Below are positions 35,287-43,827 of a stretch of DNA of 64,000 nucleotides, piece after piece (position 1 is the stretch's first letter; each line of letters begins with the position of its first letter). The notes under the pieces were generated by a model. That model did no database searches and was not told the origin of the DNA. It saw nothing but the letters and a program-made list of their open reading frames with translations. The translations under genes and the position numbers were made by a program. Source of the stretch: Kumtagia sp052180275 (lineage in GTDB: Bacteria; Pseudomonadota; Alphaproteobacteria; Rhizobiales; Rhizobiaceae); assembly GCF_052180275.1 (NCBI RefSeq), contig NZ_CP197465.1, positions 310,001 through 374,000 on the forward strand. The letters are read 5' to 3'.

Positions 35287-37695
35287 TCACCCCCGCAGCA
35301 CGCCGCCCGTCTGTTTCCTGACATTCTCGACGATACGCCCAGCCAGCGCCTCGAAATCCTCGTCGGTCAACGTGCGCTCGGCCGGCTGGATGGCGACTTC
35401 GATCGCGACGGATTTCTTGCCCTCGCCGAGCGACGCGCCCTCGAAAATGTCGAAGACCGAGACGCCGGCGATCAGCTTCTTGTCGGCGGCGGTCGCCGCG
35501 CGGACGATCGTGCCGGCCTCGACGCCGCGATCGACGACGAAGGCGAAGTCGCGCTTCACCACCTGGAAAGCGGAAAGCTCCAGCTTCGGCTTGGTGCGGG
35601 TGGGCTTGGCCTTCGGCTCGGGGATGGCGTCGACGAACACCTCGAAGCCGCAGAGCGGGCCGGAGACGTCCAGCGTTTCCAGCGTCCTCGGGTGGAACTC
35701 GCCGAACGTGCCGAGCACGGTCTTCGGTCCGAGCTTGATCGTGCCGGAGCGACCGGGATGATACCAGGCCGGACCGCCGGCTTCGACCTGCAGCTTGTCC
35801 ACCGGCGCGCCGCAGGCTTCCAGCGCCGCTATGGCGTCGGCTTTGGCGTCGAAGACGCCGACCGTCTGCGCATTGCCGGACCAGTTGCGGCCGGCGCCGT
35901 CGAGTTTTGCCGTGCCGCGCCGCACGCCGGCCGCGACGCGCCGCTGGTCCGACGGCGCGTCGCCCTCATAGGTGCCTGACACTTCGAACAAAGCAACGTC
36001 GCCAAAACCGCGATCGGCATTGCGCTGGGCGGCGGCGATCAGGCCGGGCAGCAGCGAGGGCCGCATGTCCGACATGTCGGCGGCTATCGGGTTCACCAGC
36101 TTCAGCCCGGCTTTACCCCCGCCGAACGCCTCCGCGTGCTTTTGCGGGATGAACGACCAGGTGATGGCCTCCATCATGCCGCGCACGGCGAGCGCGCGTT
36201 TTGCGGCGCGGCTGCGGATCTGCAGCGTCGTCAGGATTTTTCCATTCACTGCCTCGTGGTTCGCCATCGGCTGCGGCGCGATTTCGTCGACGCCATGCAT
36301 GCGCATGACCTCCTCGACCAGATCGGCCTTGCCGTCGACGTCCGGCCGCCAGGACGGGACGGTGACATCGACCACATCGCCGTCTCCTTTCGGCGCGAAG
36401 CCAAGGCGAGTCAGGATGTCGAGGCTCTCGGCTTTCGACACGTCGAGGCCGGTCAGGCGTTTCACCTCGGAGACCGGGAACGAGACCACTTTCGGCGTGT
36501 GGCCGGCATAACCAACGACTTCGGTGCGGGTCGGCGTACCGCCACAGAAATCCAGCACCATTTTCGTCGCCAGTTCGAGGCCGGGAACCATGAATTCCGG
36601 ATCGACGCCGCGCTCGAAACGGTAGCGGGCGTCGGTGATGATGCCCAGCGTGCGGCCCGTGCGGGCGATGTTCAGCGGCGCCCAAAGTGCCGATTCGATC
36701 AGCACGTCGGTGGTGGCTTCGTCGCAGCCGGAATGCTCGCCGCCCATGATGCCGGCGATCGATTCGACGCCGTTGTCGTCGGCGATGACGCACATCTCGG
36801 GCGTCAGCGTGTAGGGCCGCCCGTCGAGAGCCAGCACCATCTCATCCTGCGCCGCGCGGCGGACAACGAGATTGCCTGCGACCTTCCTGGCGTCGAACAC
36901 ATGCAGCGGCCGGCCGCGGTCGAAGGTCAGATAGTTGGTGATGTCGACCAGCGCATTGATCGGGCGCAGGCCGATCGCCAGCAGCCGCTGCTGCAGCCAT
37001 TTCGGCGACGGGCCGTTCTTGACGCCGCGGACCAGGCGGAGCGCGAAGCCGGGGCAGAGGTCCTGCGCTTCGATGGTCAGCCCCACCGGGCAGTCGCCCT
37101 CGCCGGCAACGGGCTCGACCGGGGCGGTCTTCAGCCGCCCTAGGCCGCTGGCTGCGAGGTCGCGGGCAATGCCGTGCACCCCGGTGGCGTCAGGGTGGTT
37201 GGGCGTCAGGTTGATCTCGACGACCGGATCGTCGAGCTTCGCCCAATGCGCGTAGGGCCCTCCGACCGGCGCGTCGGCAGGTAGCTCGATGATGCCGTCA
37301 TGCGCGTCGGAAAGCTCCAGCTCGCGCTCGGAGCACATCATGCCGCGGCTTTCGACCCCGCGGATCTTGCCGACGCCAAGCGTGATGCCGGTGCCGGGAA
37401 TATAGGCGCCCGGCGCGGCGAAGGCGCCGACCAGGCCGGCGCGCGCATTCGGCGCGCCGCAGACGACCTGGACAGGCGGCTTGCCGTCACCGGTATCGAC
37501 CATCAGCACGCGCAGCTTGTCGGCGTCGGGGTGTTTTTCCGCCGTGATCACTTTTGCGATGACGAACGGCTTCAGGCCTGCCTTGTCGTCGACCGACTCC
37601 ACTTCGAGCCCGATCGAGGTCAGCCGCTCGACGATCTGTTCGAGCGGGGCGTCGGTCTCAAGGTGATCCTTGAGCCAAGAGAGGGTAAGTTTCAT
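35287..37695 (-). CDS. pheT: phenylalanyl-tRNA synthetase beta subunit
   Basis: An 802-residue PheT. Domain order is N-terminal MKLTLSWLKDHLETDAPLEQ, EMAP-like OB domain (about residues 39-150, VVCGAPNARAGL), B3/B4 editing region (DITNYLTFDRGRPLHVFDA), B5 DNA-binding-like domain, catalytic-like core and the C-terminal anticodon-binding FDX-ACB domain (FQVVKRDFAFVVDRGVEA, LTDEDFEALAGRIVENV). The ATG at 37695 overlaps the GFA gene stop (ATGA). Length is normal for the family. Confidence 0.97.
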   Translation of the reverse strand: MKLTLSWLKDHLETDAPLEQIVERLTSIGLEVESVDDKAGLKPFVIAKVITAEKHPDADKLRVLMVDTGDGKPPVQVVCGAPNARAGLVGAFAAPGAYIPGTGITLGVGKIRGVESRGMMCSERELELSDAHDGIIELPADAPVGGPYAHWAKLDDPVVEINLTPNHPDATGVHGIARDLAASGLGRLKTAPVEPVAGEGDCPVGLTIEAQDLCPGFALRLVRGVKNGPSPKWLQQRLLAIGLRPINALVDITNYLTFDRGRPLHVFDARKVAGNLVVRRAAQDEMVLALDGRPYTLTPEMCVIADDNGVESIAGIMGGEHSGCDEATTDVLIESALWAPLNIARTGRTLGIITDARYRFERGVDPEFMVPGLELATKMVLDFCGGTPTRTEVVGYAGHTPKVVSFPVSEVKRLTGLDVSKAESLDILTRLGFAPKGDGDVVDVTVPSWRPDVDGKADLVEEVMRMHGVDEIAPQPMANHEAVNGKILTTLQIRSRAAKRALAVRGMMEAITWSFIPQKHAEAFGGGKAGLKLVNPIAADMSDMRPSLLPGLIAAAQRNADRGFGDVALFEVSGTYEGDAPSDQRRVAAGVRRGTAKLDGAGRNWSGNAQTVGVFDAKADAIAALEACGAPVDKLQVEAGGPAWYHPGRSGTIKLGPKTVLGTFGEFHPRTLETLDVSGPLCGFEVFVDAIPEPKAKPTRTKPKLELSAFQVVKRDFAFVVDRGVEAGTIVRAATAADKKLIAGVSVFDIFEGASLGEGKKSVAIEVAIQPAERTLTDEDFEALAGRIVENVRKQTGGVLRG

Positions 37696-38132
37696 TCGAG
37701 GGTTCCGTCGGGTCTGGGTACGCTTGTCCTGTCGTGGCGCGGCAGGCTGTCCGGCATATGGACGAAGGGCAGTTGCGAGCGCACGTAGGAATGACGGGTC
37801 GGGCGATAGAGCGCGGGCTGGTCCATCGCGCCAAGCATGAAATAGATGCGGTCGCCGATACGGGCGTCCACGTAGGCGATGGGCGAACCGCAGACGCCGC
37901 AGAAACTGCGCGTCACCGGCCCATTCTCGAAGCGGGCGAGCGAATTGCCTCCCAGCGCCACCTCGTCGGTCATGAAGCCGACATAGGCCGCGACCGGGGC
38001 ATCCGTGGCCCGCCGGCAATCGGCGCAATGGCAATAGCTGACGTGATGCGGTTCGGCGCTGGTCTCGAACCGCACCGCACCGCAGCGGCATCCGCCGGTA
38101 TGGTTCGGCTCTTGATGCTCGGCAGTAGCCAT
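37692..38132 (-). CDS. GFA/CENP-V family zinc-binding protein, inserted between pheS and pheT
   Basis: A 146-residue GFA-domain protein with the family zinc ligands: CRCGAVRFE near the start, CHCADCRRATDAPVAAYVGF, and FCGVCGSPIAYVD. The GFA fold covers S-hydroxymethyl-glutathione-related enzymes and many of unknown role. The gene lies between pheS and pheT, 22 bases after pheS, and its stop overlaps the pheT start. It is therefore coupled to pheT translation. Confidence 0.9.
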   Translation of the reverse strand: MATAEHQEPNHTGGCRCGAVRFETSAEPHHVSYCHCADCRRATDAPVAAYVGFMTDEVALGGNSLARFENGPVTRSFCGVCGSPIAYVDARIGDRIYFMLGAMDQPALYRPTRHSYVRSQLPFVHMPDSLPRHDRTSVPRPDGTLE

Positions 38133-38154
38133 ACGTCGCTCCCGTTACCTGCCC

Positions 38155-39264
38155 CTAGCTGCTCAGCCCCCCGAACAGCGTCGGCATATCGAGCGGCCGA
38201 AAACCGTAATGCTGAAGCCAGCGCACGTCTGCGTCGAAGAAGGCGCGCAGGTCGGGCATGCCGTATTTCAGCATGGCGATGCGGTCGATGCCCATGCCCC
38301 AGGCAAAACCCTGGTATTCGTCGGGGTCGAGCCCGCCATGGCGCAGCACGTTGGGATGCACCATGCCGCAGCCAAGAATTTCCATCCAGTCGCTGCCTTC
38401 GCCAAAGCGCACTTCGCCCGGCCGCGAGCGGTCGCACTGGATGTCGACTTCCAGCGACGGCTCGGTGAAGGGGAAGAAGCTCGGGCGGAAGCGCATCTTG
38501 ACCTGCGGCACCTCGAAGAACGCCTTGCAGAACTCTTCCAGCACCCACTTCATGTTGGCGACATTGGCTGATTTGTCGATCACCAGTCCCTCGACCTGAT
38601 GGAACATCGGCGAATGGGTGGCGTCGCTATCCTGCCGGTAGGTTTTTCCCGGAATAACGATGCGGATCGGCGGCTTTTGCGCCTCCATCGTTCGGATCTG
38701 CACGGGCGAGGTATGGGTGCGCAGCACCTTTCGCTCGCCATTGGCGTCTGGGGGCAGGAAAAACGTGTCGTGCATCTCGCGGGCGGGATGACCGACGGGG
38801 AAGTTGAGCGCCGTGAAGTTGTAGTGGTCGGTCTCAATGTCCGGACCTTCGGCGACCGAAAACCCCATGTCGGCGAAGATGGCCGTGATCTCGTCGATGA
38901 CCTGGCTGATCGGATGGATGCGGCCGCGCTCGGCCGGCGACTGGCGCACGGGCAGTGTCACGTCGACCTTTTCGGCAGCGAGCCGGGCGGCGATCGCCAC
39001 GTCCCGGAGTTCCGCCTTGCGGGCGGCGAGTGCGTCGGTCACGCGGTTCTTCAGGCCGTTGAGCACCGGCCCCATCGACTGGCGCTCCTCCGGGCTCATG
39101 GCGCCGAGCGTCTTCATGCGCTCGGAGATCGAGCCCTTCTTGCCGAGCGCTGCGACGCGCACGGCCTCGATCGCCGGTTCGTCAGAAGCCGAGGCGATGT
39201 CGGCCAGCAGGGCGCTTTCCAGCGTTTCAATGTTCGAAGCTGCGACGTTCACGGTCAAACTCAC
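38155..39264 (-). CDS. pheS: phenylalanyl-tRNA synthetase alpha subunit
   Basis: A 369-residue PheS. The N-terminal coiled-coil part is followed by the class II core: motif 2 region GKTYRQDSDATHSPMFHQVE, FRPSFFPFTEPSLEVDIQC, and motif 3 GFAWGMGIDRIAMLKYGM. The residue in the amino-acid pocket (A of GFAWGMG) is as expected. The GTG start at 39264 has no good Shine-Dalgarno and lies 15 bases after a perfect 10-bp hairpin. The order pheS-GFA-pheT is read leftward behind a terminator that separates it from rplT. Confidence 0.97.
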   Translation of the reverse strand: MSLTVNVAASNIETLESALLADIASASDEPAIEAVRVAALGKKGSISERMKTLGAMSPEERQSMGPVLNGLKNRVTDALAARKAELRDVAIAARLAAEKVDVTLPVRQSPAERGRIHPISQVIDEITAIFADMGFSVAEGPDIETDHYNFTALNFPVGHPAREMHDTFFLPPDANGERKVLRTHTSPVQIRTMEAQKPPIRIVIPGKTYRQDSDATHSPMFHQVEGLVIDKSANVANMKWVLEEFCKAFFEVPQVKMRFRPSFFPFTEPSLEVDIQCDRSRPGEVRFGEGSDWMEILGCGMVHPNVLRHGGLDPDEYQGFAWGMGIDRIAMLKYGMPDLRAFFDADVRWLQHYGFRPLDMPTLFGGLSS

Positions 39265-39277
39265 GGTTCAAAGTCGA

Positions 39278-39299
39278 ATTTCACTTTAAAAAGTGAAAT
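39278..39299. promoter_or_regulatory. 10-bp perfect hairpin just upstream of pheS
   Basis: ATTTCACTTT (39278-39287) and AAAGTGAAAT (39290-39299) form a perfect stem with a two-base loop in the pheS leader. It has no G+C-rich base and no following U run in the minus direction, so it is not a standard terminator. It may be an operator or an mRNA structure. Confidence 0.4.
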
Positions 39300-39313
39300 C
39301 GAGCGCAAAAACA

Positions 39314-39346
39314 GAAACCCGCGCCAGTTTCCCCAGCGCGGGTTTC
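39314..39346 (-). terminator. rho-independent terminator after rplT
   Basis: GAAACCCGCGC (39314-39324) pairs with GCGCGGGTTTC (39336-39346) over 11 bp. On the minus strand the stem is followed by TGTTTTTG. It ends the rpmI-rplT message before pheS. Confidence 0.85.
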
Positions 39347-39382
39347 CCAAATCAGAATTTCGAAAGCTTGGGAAGGCGCTGG

Positions 39383-39784
39383 TTAGGCTACAGCGCTCTC
39401 AAAAGCGTTCGGCATGGTGTTCTTGAGATATTCCAGCGCGACCTTGGCCTTGCCGACAAGTGCGGCGAAAGCCTGAGGCTCGTGGATAGCCATGTCGGAC
39501 AGCACCTTGCGGTCGATCTCGATGCCCGCCTTGTTGAGGCCGTCGATGAAACGGGCGTAGGTCAGGCCGTGCTCGCGCACGCCGGCGTTGATGCGCTGCA
39601 CCCACAGAGCGCGGAAGTTGCGCTTGCGCACCTTGCGGTCGCGGTAGGCGTACTGCATCGACTTTTCGACCGCCTGCTTGGCGATGCGAATGGTGTTCTT
39701 GCGGCGGCCGTAGAAACCCTTGGCGGCTTTCAGGACCTTCTTGTGCTTGGCGTGGGAGGTGACGCCTCTCTTTACGCGTGCCAT
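39383..39784 (-). CDS. rplT: 50S ribosomal protein L20
   Basis: A 133-residue L20. It starts MARVKRGVTSHAKHKKVLKA, continues GFYGRRKNTIRIAKQAVEKS and ends in the globular domain (GVREHGLTYARFIDGLNKAG). The ATG at 39784 follows AAGGAG. It follows rpmI by 28 bases and is followed by a terminator. The C-terminal extension of a few residues (ESAVA) is normal in alphaproteobacteria. Confidence 0.97.
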   Translation of the reverse strand: MARVKRGVTSHAKHKKVLKAAKGFYGRRKNTIRIAKQAVEKSMQYAYRDRKVRKRNFRALWVQRINAGVREHGLTYARFIDGLNKAGIEIDRKVLSDMAIHEPQAFAALVGKAKVALEYLKNTMPNAFESAVA

Positions 39785-39812
39785 GTCATGATCTCCTTAA
39801 TTCGTTCCGGGC

Positions 39813-40022
39813 TCAGAGGCCGCCGCCGTTCGGCAGAAAATTCTTCACGACCTTCTCGCCGTCGGCCTTGAACAGGACCATCGTGCCGCGCGCGTCGCGG
39901 ATGAACTTGTTGGAACGCTTGATCATGCCATGCCGCTTGCCGGCGGCTGCGGCCAGCACCTTGCCGGTGCCGGTGATCTTGAACCGCTTCTTGGCGGCCG
40001 ATTTGGTCTTCATCTTGGGCAT
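39813..40022 (-). CDS. rpmI: 50S ribosomal protein L35
   Basis: A 69-residue L35: MPKMKTKSAAKKRFKITGTG, KRHGMIKRSNKFIRDARGTM, ending NFLPNGGGL. The ATG at 40022 is the usual start; the longer open frame upstream is non-homologous. Cotranscribed with rplT. Confidence 0.95.
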   Translation of the reverse strand: MPKMKTKSAAKKRFKITGTGKVLAAAAGKRHGMIKRSNKFIRDARGTMVLFKADGEKVVKNFLPNGGGL

Positions 40023-40097
40023 TTTGCTACTCCTATGCGGGGCTTCGAGCGCCCCTGTTGTTGTTTCCAGAGCCGACCAAAGCCCGGAAAGCAAATG

Positions 40098-40132
40098 AAA
40101 CCGCCACGGCATGCCCTGCCGGGCGGTTTTTT
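40098..40132. terminator. stem-loop between the flippase-like gene and rpmI
   Basis: AAACCGCC (40098-40105) and GGCGGTTT (40122-40129) form an 8-bp stem. In the plus direction six T follow. Leftward, toward the end of the flippase-like gene's transcript, only a weak U-rich TTTCATTTG follows, so it may work in either direction. Confidence 0.5.
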
Positions 40133-40197
40133 CAGAACGCGGCCTTATAGCGGCGAGTCAGCAAAAGTGCAACCGGACTGAGCAGAATCCTTTTCCG

Positions 40198-41187
40198 CTA
40201 TTCTCTGCCACGCCCGGCGCCCACCAGACCGGGCAAAACCAGGGAAATGCCGGTTCCCACGAGCGCCGAGACGATTACAAGCAGATGGGCGTTGATGCCC
40301 GCCCTTGCGAGCACGGCGAGTGCGTCCGCTTCCTCACCGTCGCCGAACGCTGCCGCGCCGGCGGCGATGCCCGCCGGATAGGTGCCGACCCCTCCCGGCG
40401 CATGCAGCGGCAGCACCGATGAAAGTTCGCCGCCCAGCGCGCCGCCGAAACAGGCGGCAAGCGGGCCGACGCCCATCAGCGCCAGGACCCACGCCAGCAC
40501 CAGCACCTTGACGCCCCAGTTCAGCACCGTGATTGCCCAGGCGCGGATGAAGGCGGCGAGATTGCGTGGAATGCCGTCGTCGACTTGGTCCACCAGTTTC
40601 GTGAATTTGGCGGGGAGTTTTTCACGGGCGACGCCAAGCGCCGTCGCGCGGAACGGGAAAACGAGGAGCGGCGCGACAAGGAAAAGCAGCCAGAGACCGC
40701 AGGCCCAGAGCCGGTAGCCGGTTCCGGCAACCAGTCCCGCGCCGGCGGCGGCCAGAAGCGCATGCAGGTCGAGCAGCCTGAGGACCAGGAGCGCCGACGT
40801 GCCGTGGACGAGCGGCACGCCGAATTCGGAGCGCATCAGCAGCGGAAAGCTGGTCTCCCCCGCACGGAATGGCAGCATGATGTTGAGGATGTTGTGGATC
40901 TGTGTCACCCGCAGCAGCCAGAGGAAGCGGCCGGCCGTCTCGCGCGGAAAATAATCGTGAATGCGATGGGCGCGGACGAAATAGGTTGAGACCAATAGAG
41001 CAAGGGCGAGCAGGATCGTGCCGATCCCGACCTGCCGCCATGCGGCCAGGATCGAAGGCCATCCCCAGATCCATTGCACGAAGGCGGCGTAGGCAAAAAT
41101 CGCCACCGTGGCGAGCAGGACAAGCCTGTTCCTCACCAGCCAATTCCGCCGGGTTCCGCTCTCAGCCACGTGGCCGCCATTGCCCAT
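40198..41187 (-). CDS. lysylphosphatidylglycerol synthase/flippase-like TM protein (UPF0104)
   Basis: A 329-residue integral membrane protein with about eight spans. The first is LVLLATVAIFAYAAFVQWIW. It has the family segments LRVTQIHNILNIMLPFRAGE and LPLHAPGGVGTYPAGIAAGA, the conserved G-x-G pattern of the MprF/AglD-like flippase fold. It lacks an MprF transferase domain. Neighbouring glycosyltransferases, divergently transcribed from 41253, suggest translocation of or interaction with a lipid-linked substrate. The actual substrate is unknown. Confidence 0.78.
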   Translation of the reverse strand: MGNGGHVAESGTRRNWLVRNRLVLLATVAIFAYAAFVQWIWGWPSILAAWRQVGIGTILLALALLVSTYFVRAHRIHDYFPRETAGRFLWLLRVTQIHNILNIMLPFRAGETSFPLLMRSEFGVPLVHGTSALLVLRLLDLHALLAAAGAGLVAGTGYRLWACGLWLLFLVAPLLVFPFRATALGVAREKLPAKFTKLVDQVDDGIPRNLAAFIRAWAITVLNWGVKVLVLAWVLALMGVGPLAACFGGALGGELSSVLPLHAPGGVGTYPAGIAAGAAAFGDGEEADALAVLARAGINAHLLVIVSALVGTGISLVLPGLVGAGRGRE

Positions 41188-41252
41188 GATTGTCTAAAAC
41201 CGCCTGCTGCTGTAACAGGGCGGCCCAAAGCCGGACTTTCCCGGGAGACCCT

Positions 41253-42254
41253 GTGCCGCAATCCCAAACTCTGCCGCTTTTCGTTAAAGAAGCGGAAGCC
41301 GAAGTCGAACTTTCAGTTCTTATTCCGTTTCGCAACGAAGAAGAAAGCGTCGCGCCGCTGGTCGAGCGTGTTTGCGATGCCCTCAAGGACTTCGGCAAGC
41401 CGTGGGAACTGATCCTCATCGACGACGGCTCGACGGACGACACGCTGGCCAATGCGCGCAAGGAGTTCGCCCGCGAGGGGCTCGATCTCAGGATCATCGA
41501 ATTCCAGCGCAATTTCGGCCAGGCGGCCGGACTGCAGGCGGGCATAGACGCGGCTCGCGGCCGCCTGCTCGCCACACTCGATGGCGACCTGCAGAATGAC
41601 CCGTACGACATCCCCAAGATGATCGCCATGCTCGAGGAACGGAAGCTCGATCTTGTCTGCGGCTGGCGCAAGAGCCGGCAGGACGGGCTGATGCTGCGGC
41701 TCATACCCTCCTGGGCCGCCAACCGGCTGATCCGCAAGGTGACAGGCGTGAAGGTCCACGATTATGGCTGCGGGCTGAAGGTCTATCGCACCAAGGTGCT
41801 GAAGCAGGTGCGGATCATGGGCGGCATGCACCGCTTCATTCCGGCCTGGATTGGCAGCGTCGTGCCGACGTCACGCATCGACGAGATGGTCGTCAGCCAT
41901 CATGCGCGCCAGTTTGGCCAGTCCAAATATGGAATCTCGCGGACCTTCCGCGTGGTGCTCGATCTGCTGTCGGTCCTGTTCTTCATGAGTTTCCGGCATC
42001 GGCCGGGGCATTTCTTCGGCACGATCGGACTTGTCTTCGGCGGCCTCAGCGGGCTGGCCTTCCTCTATCTCTTCGTCGTGAAGTTTTTCCTCGGCGAGGA
42101 TATCGGCACCCGCCCGATGCTGACCATCGCCGTCATGCTGTTCATCGGCGCGGTGCAGATGATCACCACCGGAATCCTAGCCGAGATGCTGGCCCGGACC
42201 CATGGCGAAGCCCGGAACTATGTCGTCCGCAACAGCTACAGCCGGGACAACTGA
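41253..42254 (+). CDS. GT2-family glycosyltransferase (DPM1/GtrB-like)
   Basis: A 333-residue protein from GTG 41253. A GT-A domain shows SVLIPFRNEEESVAPLVERV, ILIDDGSTDDTL, the DxD-like LATLDGDLQNDP, and the conserved acceptor segment VHDYGCGLKVYRTKVL. Two C-terminal membrane helices follow (HFFGTIGLVFGGLSGLAFLY, then a second at about residue 300). Such enzymes transfer a sugar to polyprenyl phosphate at the membrane. GGGAG precedes the GTG by five bases. It is followed one base later by a GT39-type gene that could use the lipid-linked sugar. Confidence 0.85.
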   Translation: MPQSQTLPLFVKEAEAEVELSVLIPFRNEEESVAPLVERVCDALKDFGKPWELILIDDGSTDDTLANARKEFAREGLDLRIIEFQRNFGQAAGLQAGIDAARGRLLATLDGDLQNDPYDIPKMIAMLEERKLDLVCGWRKSRQDGLMLRLIPSWAANRLIRKVTGVKVHDYGCGLKVYRTKVLKQVRIMGGMHRFIPAWIGSVVPTSRIDEMVVSHHARQFGQSKYGISRTFRVVLDLLSVLFFMSFRHRPGHFFGTIGLVFGGLSGLAFLYLFVVKFFLGEDIGTRPMLTIAVMLFIGAVQMITTGILAEMLARTHGEARNYVVRNSYSRDN

Positions 42255-42255
42255 C

Positions 42256-43761
42256 ATGATCGAGCGGCTGGCGCGCAACGGCGGCGCCGTCTATCTGTTG
42301 CTGGCCGCATATTTCCTCGTCAACCTGCTCGTCCGCCTCAGCCTGCCGGCCTCGCTGGAACTCGACGAAGGCCAGCAGCTCTTCCTCGCGCAGTGGCTGG
42401 CCACCGGCTACGATACCCAGCCCCCTTTCTACAACTGGCTGCAGTATGGTGTGGTGCAGATCTTCGGCAGCACCGTGCTGGCGGTGTCGTTTCTCAAGAA
42501 CCTGATTCTGTTCTGCTGCTACCTGCTGTTCGGGCTGACGGCCAGTCTCCTGATCCGCGATCGGGTTCTGGCCGTCATCGCAACGCTTGGCCTGATCACC
42601 ATTCCGCAGATCGGCTTCGAGGCGCAACGCGACCTGACGCATACGGTGGCGGTGCTTTTCGCTGGGTGCCTCTTCGTTTATTTCTTCCTCCGGACGTTGC
42701 GCCATCCGAGCGCGTTGAACTACGCGCTGTGCGGCATCGCCATCGGGATCGGCGTGATGTCTAAGTACAATTTCGTTCTGCTTCCGGCCGCAGCCATCAT
42801 CGCTGTCCTGCCTGAACGCGATCTGCGGGCAAGACTGTTCGACCCGCGCATCCTTCTGACGATCATCGTCAGCGCAGTTCTGGTCACGCCGCATGCCATC
42901 TGGTTCATGGATCATGTCGGCAAGGCCACGAGCGGAAGCATCGGCAAGCTGACCGAGGACGCCCATGGCAGTCGGATCGCGTTGATCGGCGAGGGCATGC
43001 TGTCGCTGGCCGGGGCTCTTGCCGTCTTCGTGCTGCCGACGCTGCTTTTCTTCGCGCTGGCGTTCGGCCGGACCTTGCTACGCTCGTGGAAAGCGGAAAC
43101 CCGTTGGACGCGCCTGATCGGCCGGATGTTCCTGATCATTGTTGTCGTGCTGGTCCTGCTCGTGGTGGTCGGCGGCGCCAGCAACATCAAGGACCGGTGG
43201 CTCGTTCCGTTCTTCTTCCTGCTGCCGATCTACCTCTGCGCAAAGATCGAAGCGTCCGGCGAAACATTCGAAGGCGCGGCGCGCCGGTTCGGCGTCATCG
43301 TGATTGGCATCATGGTGATCGTGCCGCTCGTGCTGTTCGCGCGGACGCCGCTGGTCGGCGCCATGGGCCGCTACGGCAAGCAGAACGTGCCTTACGGTCC
43401 GGCAATCGCGGCCATATTGTCCTCCGGCAAGGACCGTCCGTCGATGATCCTGGCAAGCGACCAGCAGATGGCCGGCAATCTGCGCCAGTATGCCGTCGGC
43501 ATTCCAGTCATGGTGCCGGGCTACGAGGGTTTCGAGGATTCCTACGTGTTCGATGCCACGCATCCCGCGCTGTTCGTCTGGCGCCGCAAGGGCGAGCCAG
43601 TGCCGGCGATGCGCCCCGACATGGCGGCATGGCTGGCGCGCAAACCGGAACTGTCCGGGGCGGTGCCGGAAGTCCGCTATGTCGCGGAGCCCTATTATTA
43701 CGGCCGGGATGGCGACGCCTATCAGTTCAGCTATGCCTGGGTCTATCCGGTCGCCAAATGA
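42256..43761 (+). CDS. GT39/ArnT-like membrane glycosyltransferase
   Basis: A 501-residue polytopic membrane protein of the PMT/ArnT superfamily. The first luminal loop has the acidic pair ELDEGQQLFLAQWLATGYDT and then QPPFYNWLQYG, matching the catalytic Asp and substrate segment. About ten membrane spans are visible, and the C-terminal part is periplasmic. Such enzymes transfer a sugar from polyprenyl phosphate to a lipid or protein. The ATG lies two bases after the GT2 stop, consistent with a donor/transferase pair. Confidence 0.83.
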   Translation: MIERLARNGGAVYLLLAAYFLVNLLVRLSLPASLELDEGQQLFLAQWLATGYDTQPPFYNWLQYGVVQIFGSTVLAVSFLKNLILFCCYLLFGLTASLLIRDRVLAVIATLGLITIPQIGFEAQRDLTHTVAVLFAGCLFVYFFLRTLRHPSALNYALCGIAIGIGVMSKYNFVLLPAAAIIAVLPERDLRARLFDPRILLTIIVSAVLVTPHAIWFMDHVGKATSGSIGKLTEDAHGSRIALIGEGMLSLAGALAVFVLPTLLFFALAFGRTLLRSWKAETRWTRLIGRMFLIIVVVLVLLVVVGGASNIKDRWLVPFFFLLPIYLCAKIEASGETFEGAARRFGVIVIGIMVIVPLVLFARTPLVGAMGRYGKQNVPYGPAIAAILSSGKDRPSMILASDQQMAGNLRQYAVGIPVMVPGYEGFEDSYVFDATHPALFVWRRKGEPVPAMRPDMAAWLARKPELSGAVPEVRYVAEPYYYGRDGDAYQFSYAWVYPVAK

Positions 43762-43827
43762 GTTTTTTGCAAGGTCGGCGAAGTCGTTCGGCCAGACGAC
43801 TCACGCTGGCCCCGGCGGCAGGGCCTC

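Noticed and set aside
37696..38091. N-terminal extension of the pheT frame
   Set aside because: It overlaps the GFA gene in another frame; PheT begins at MKLTLSWLKD (37695).
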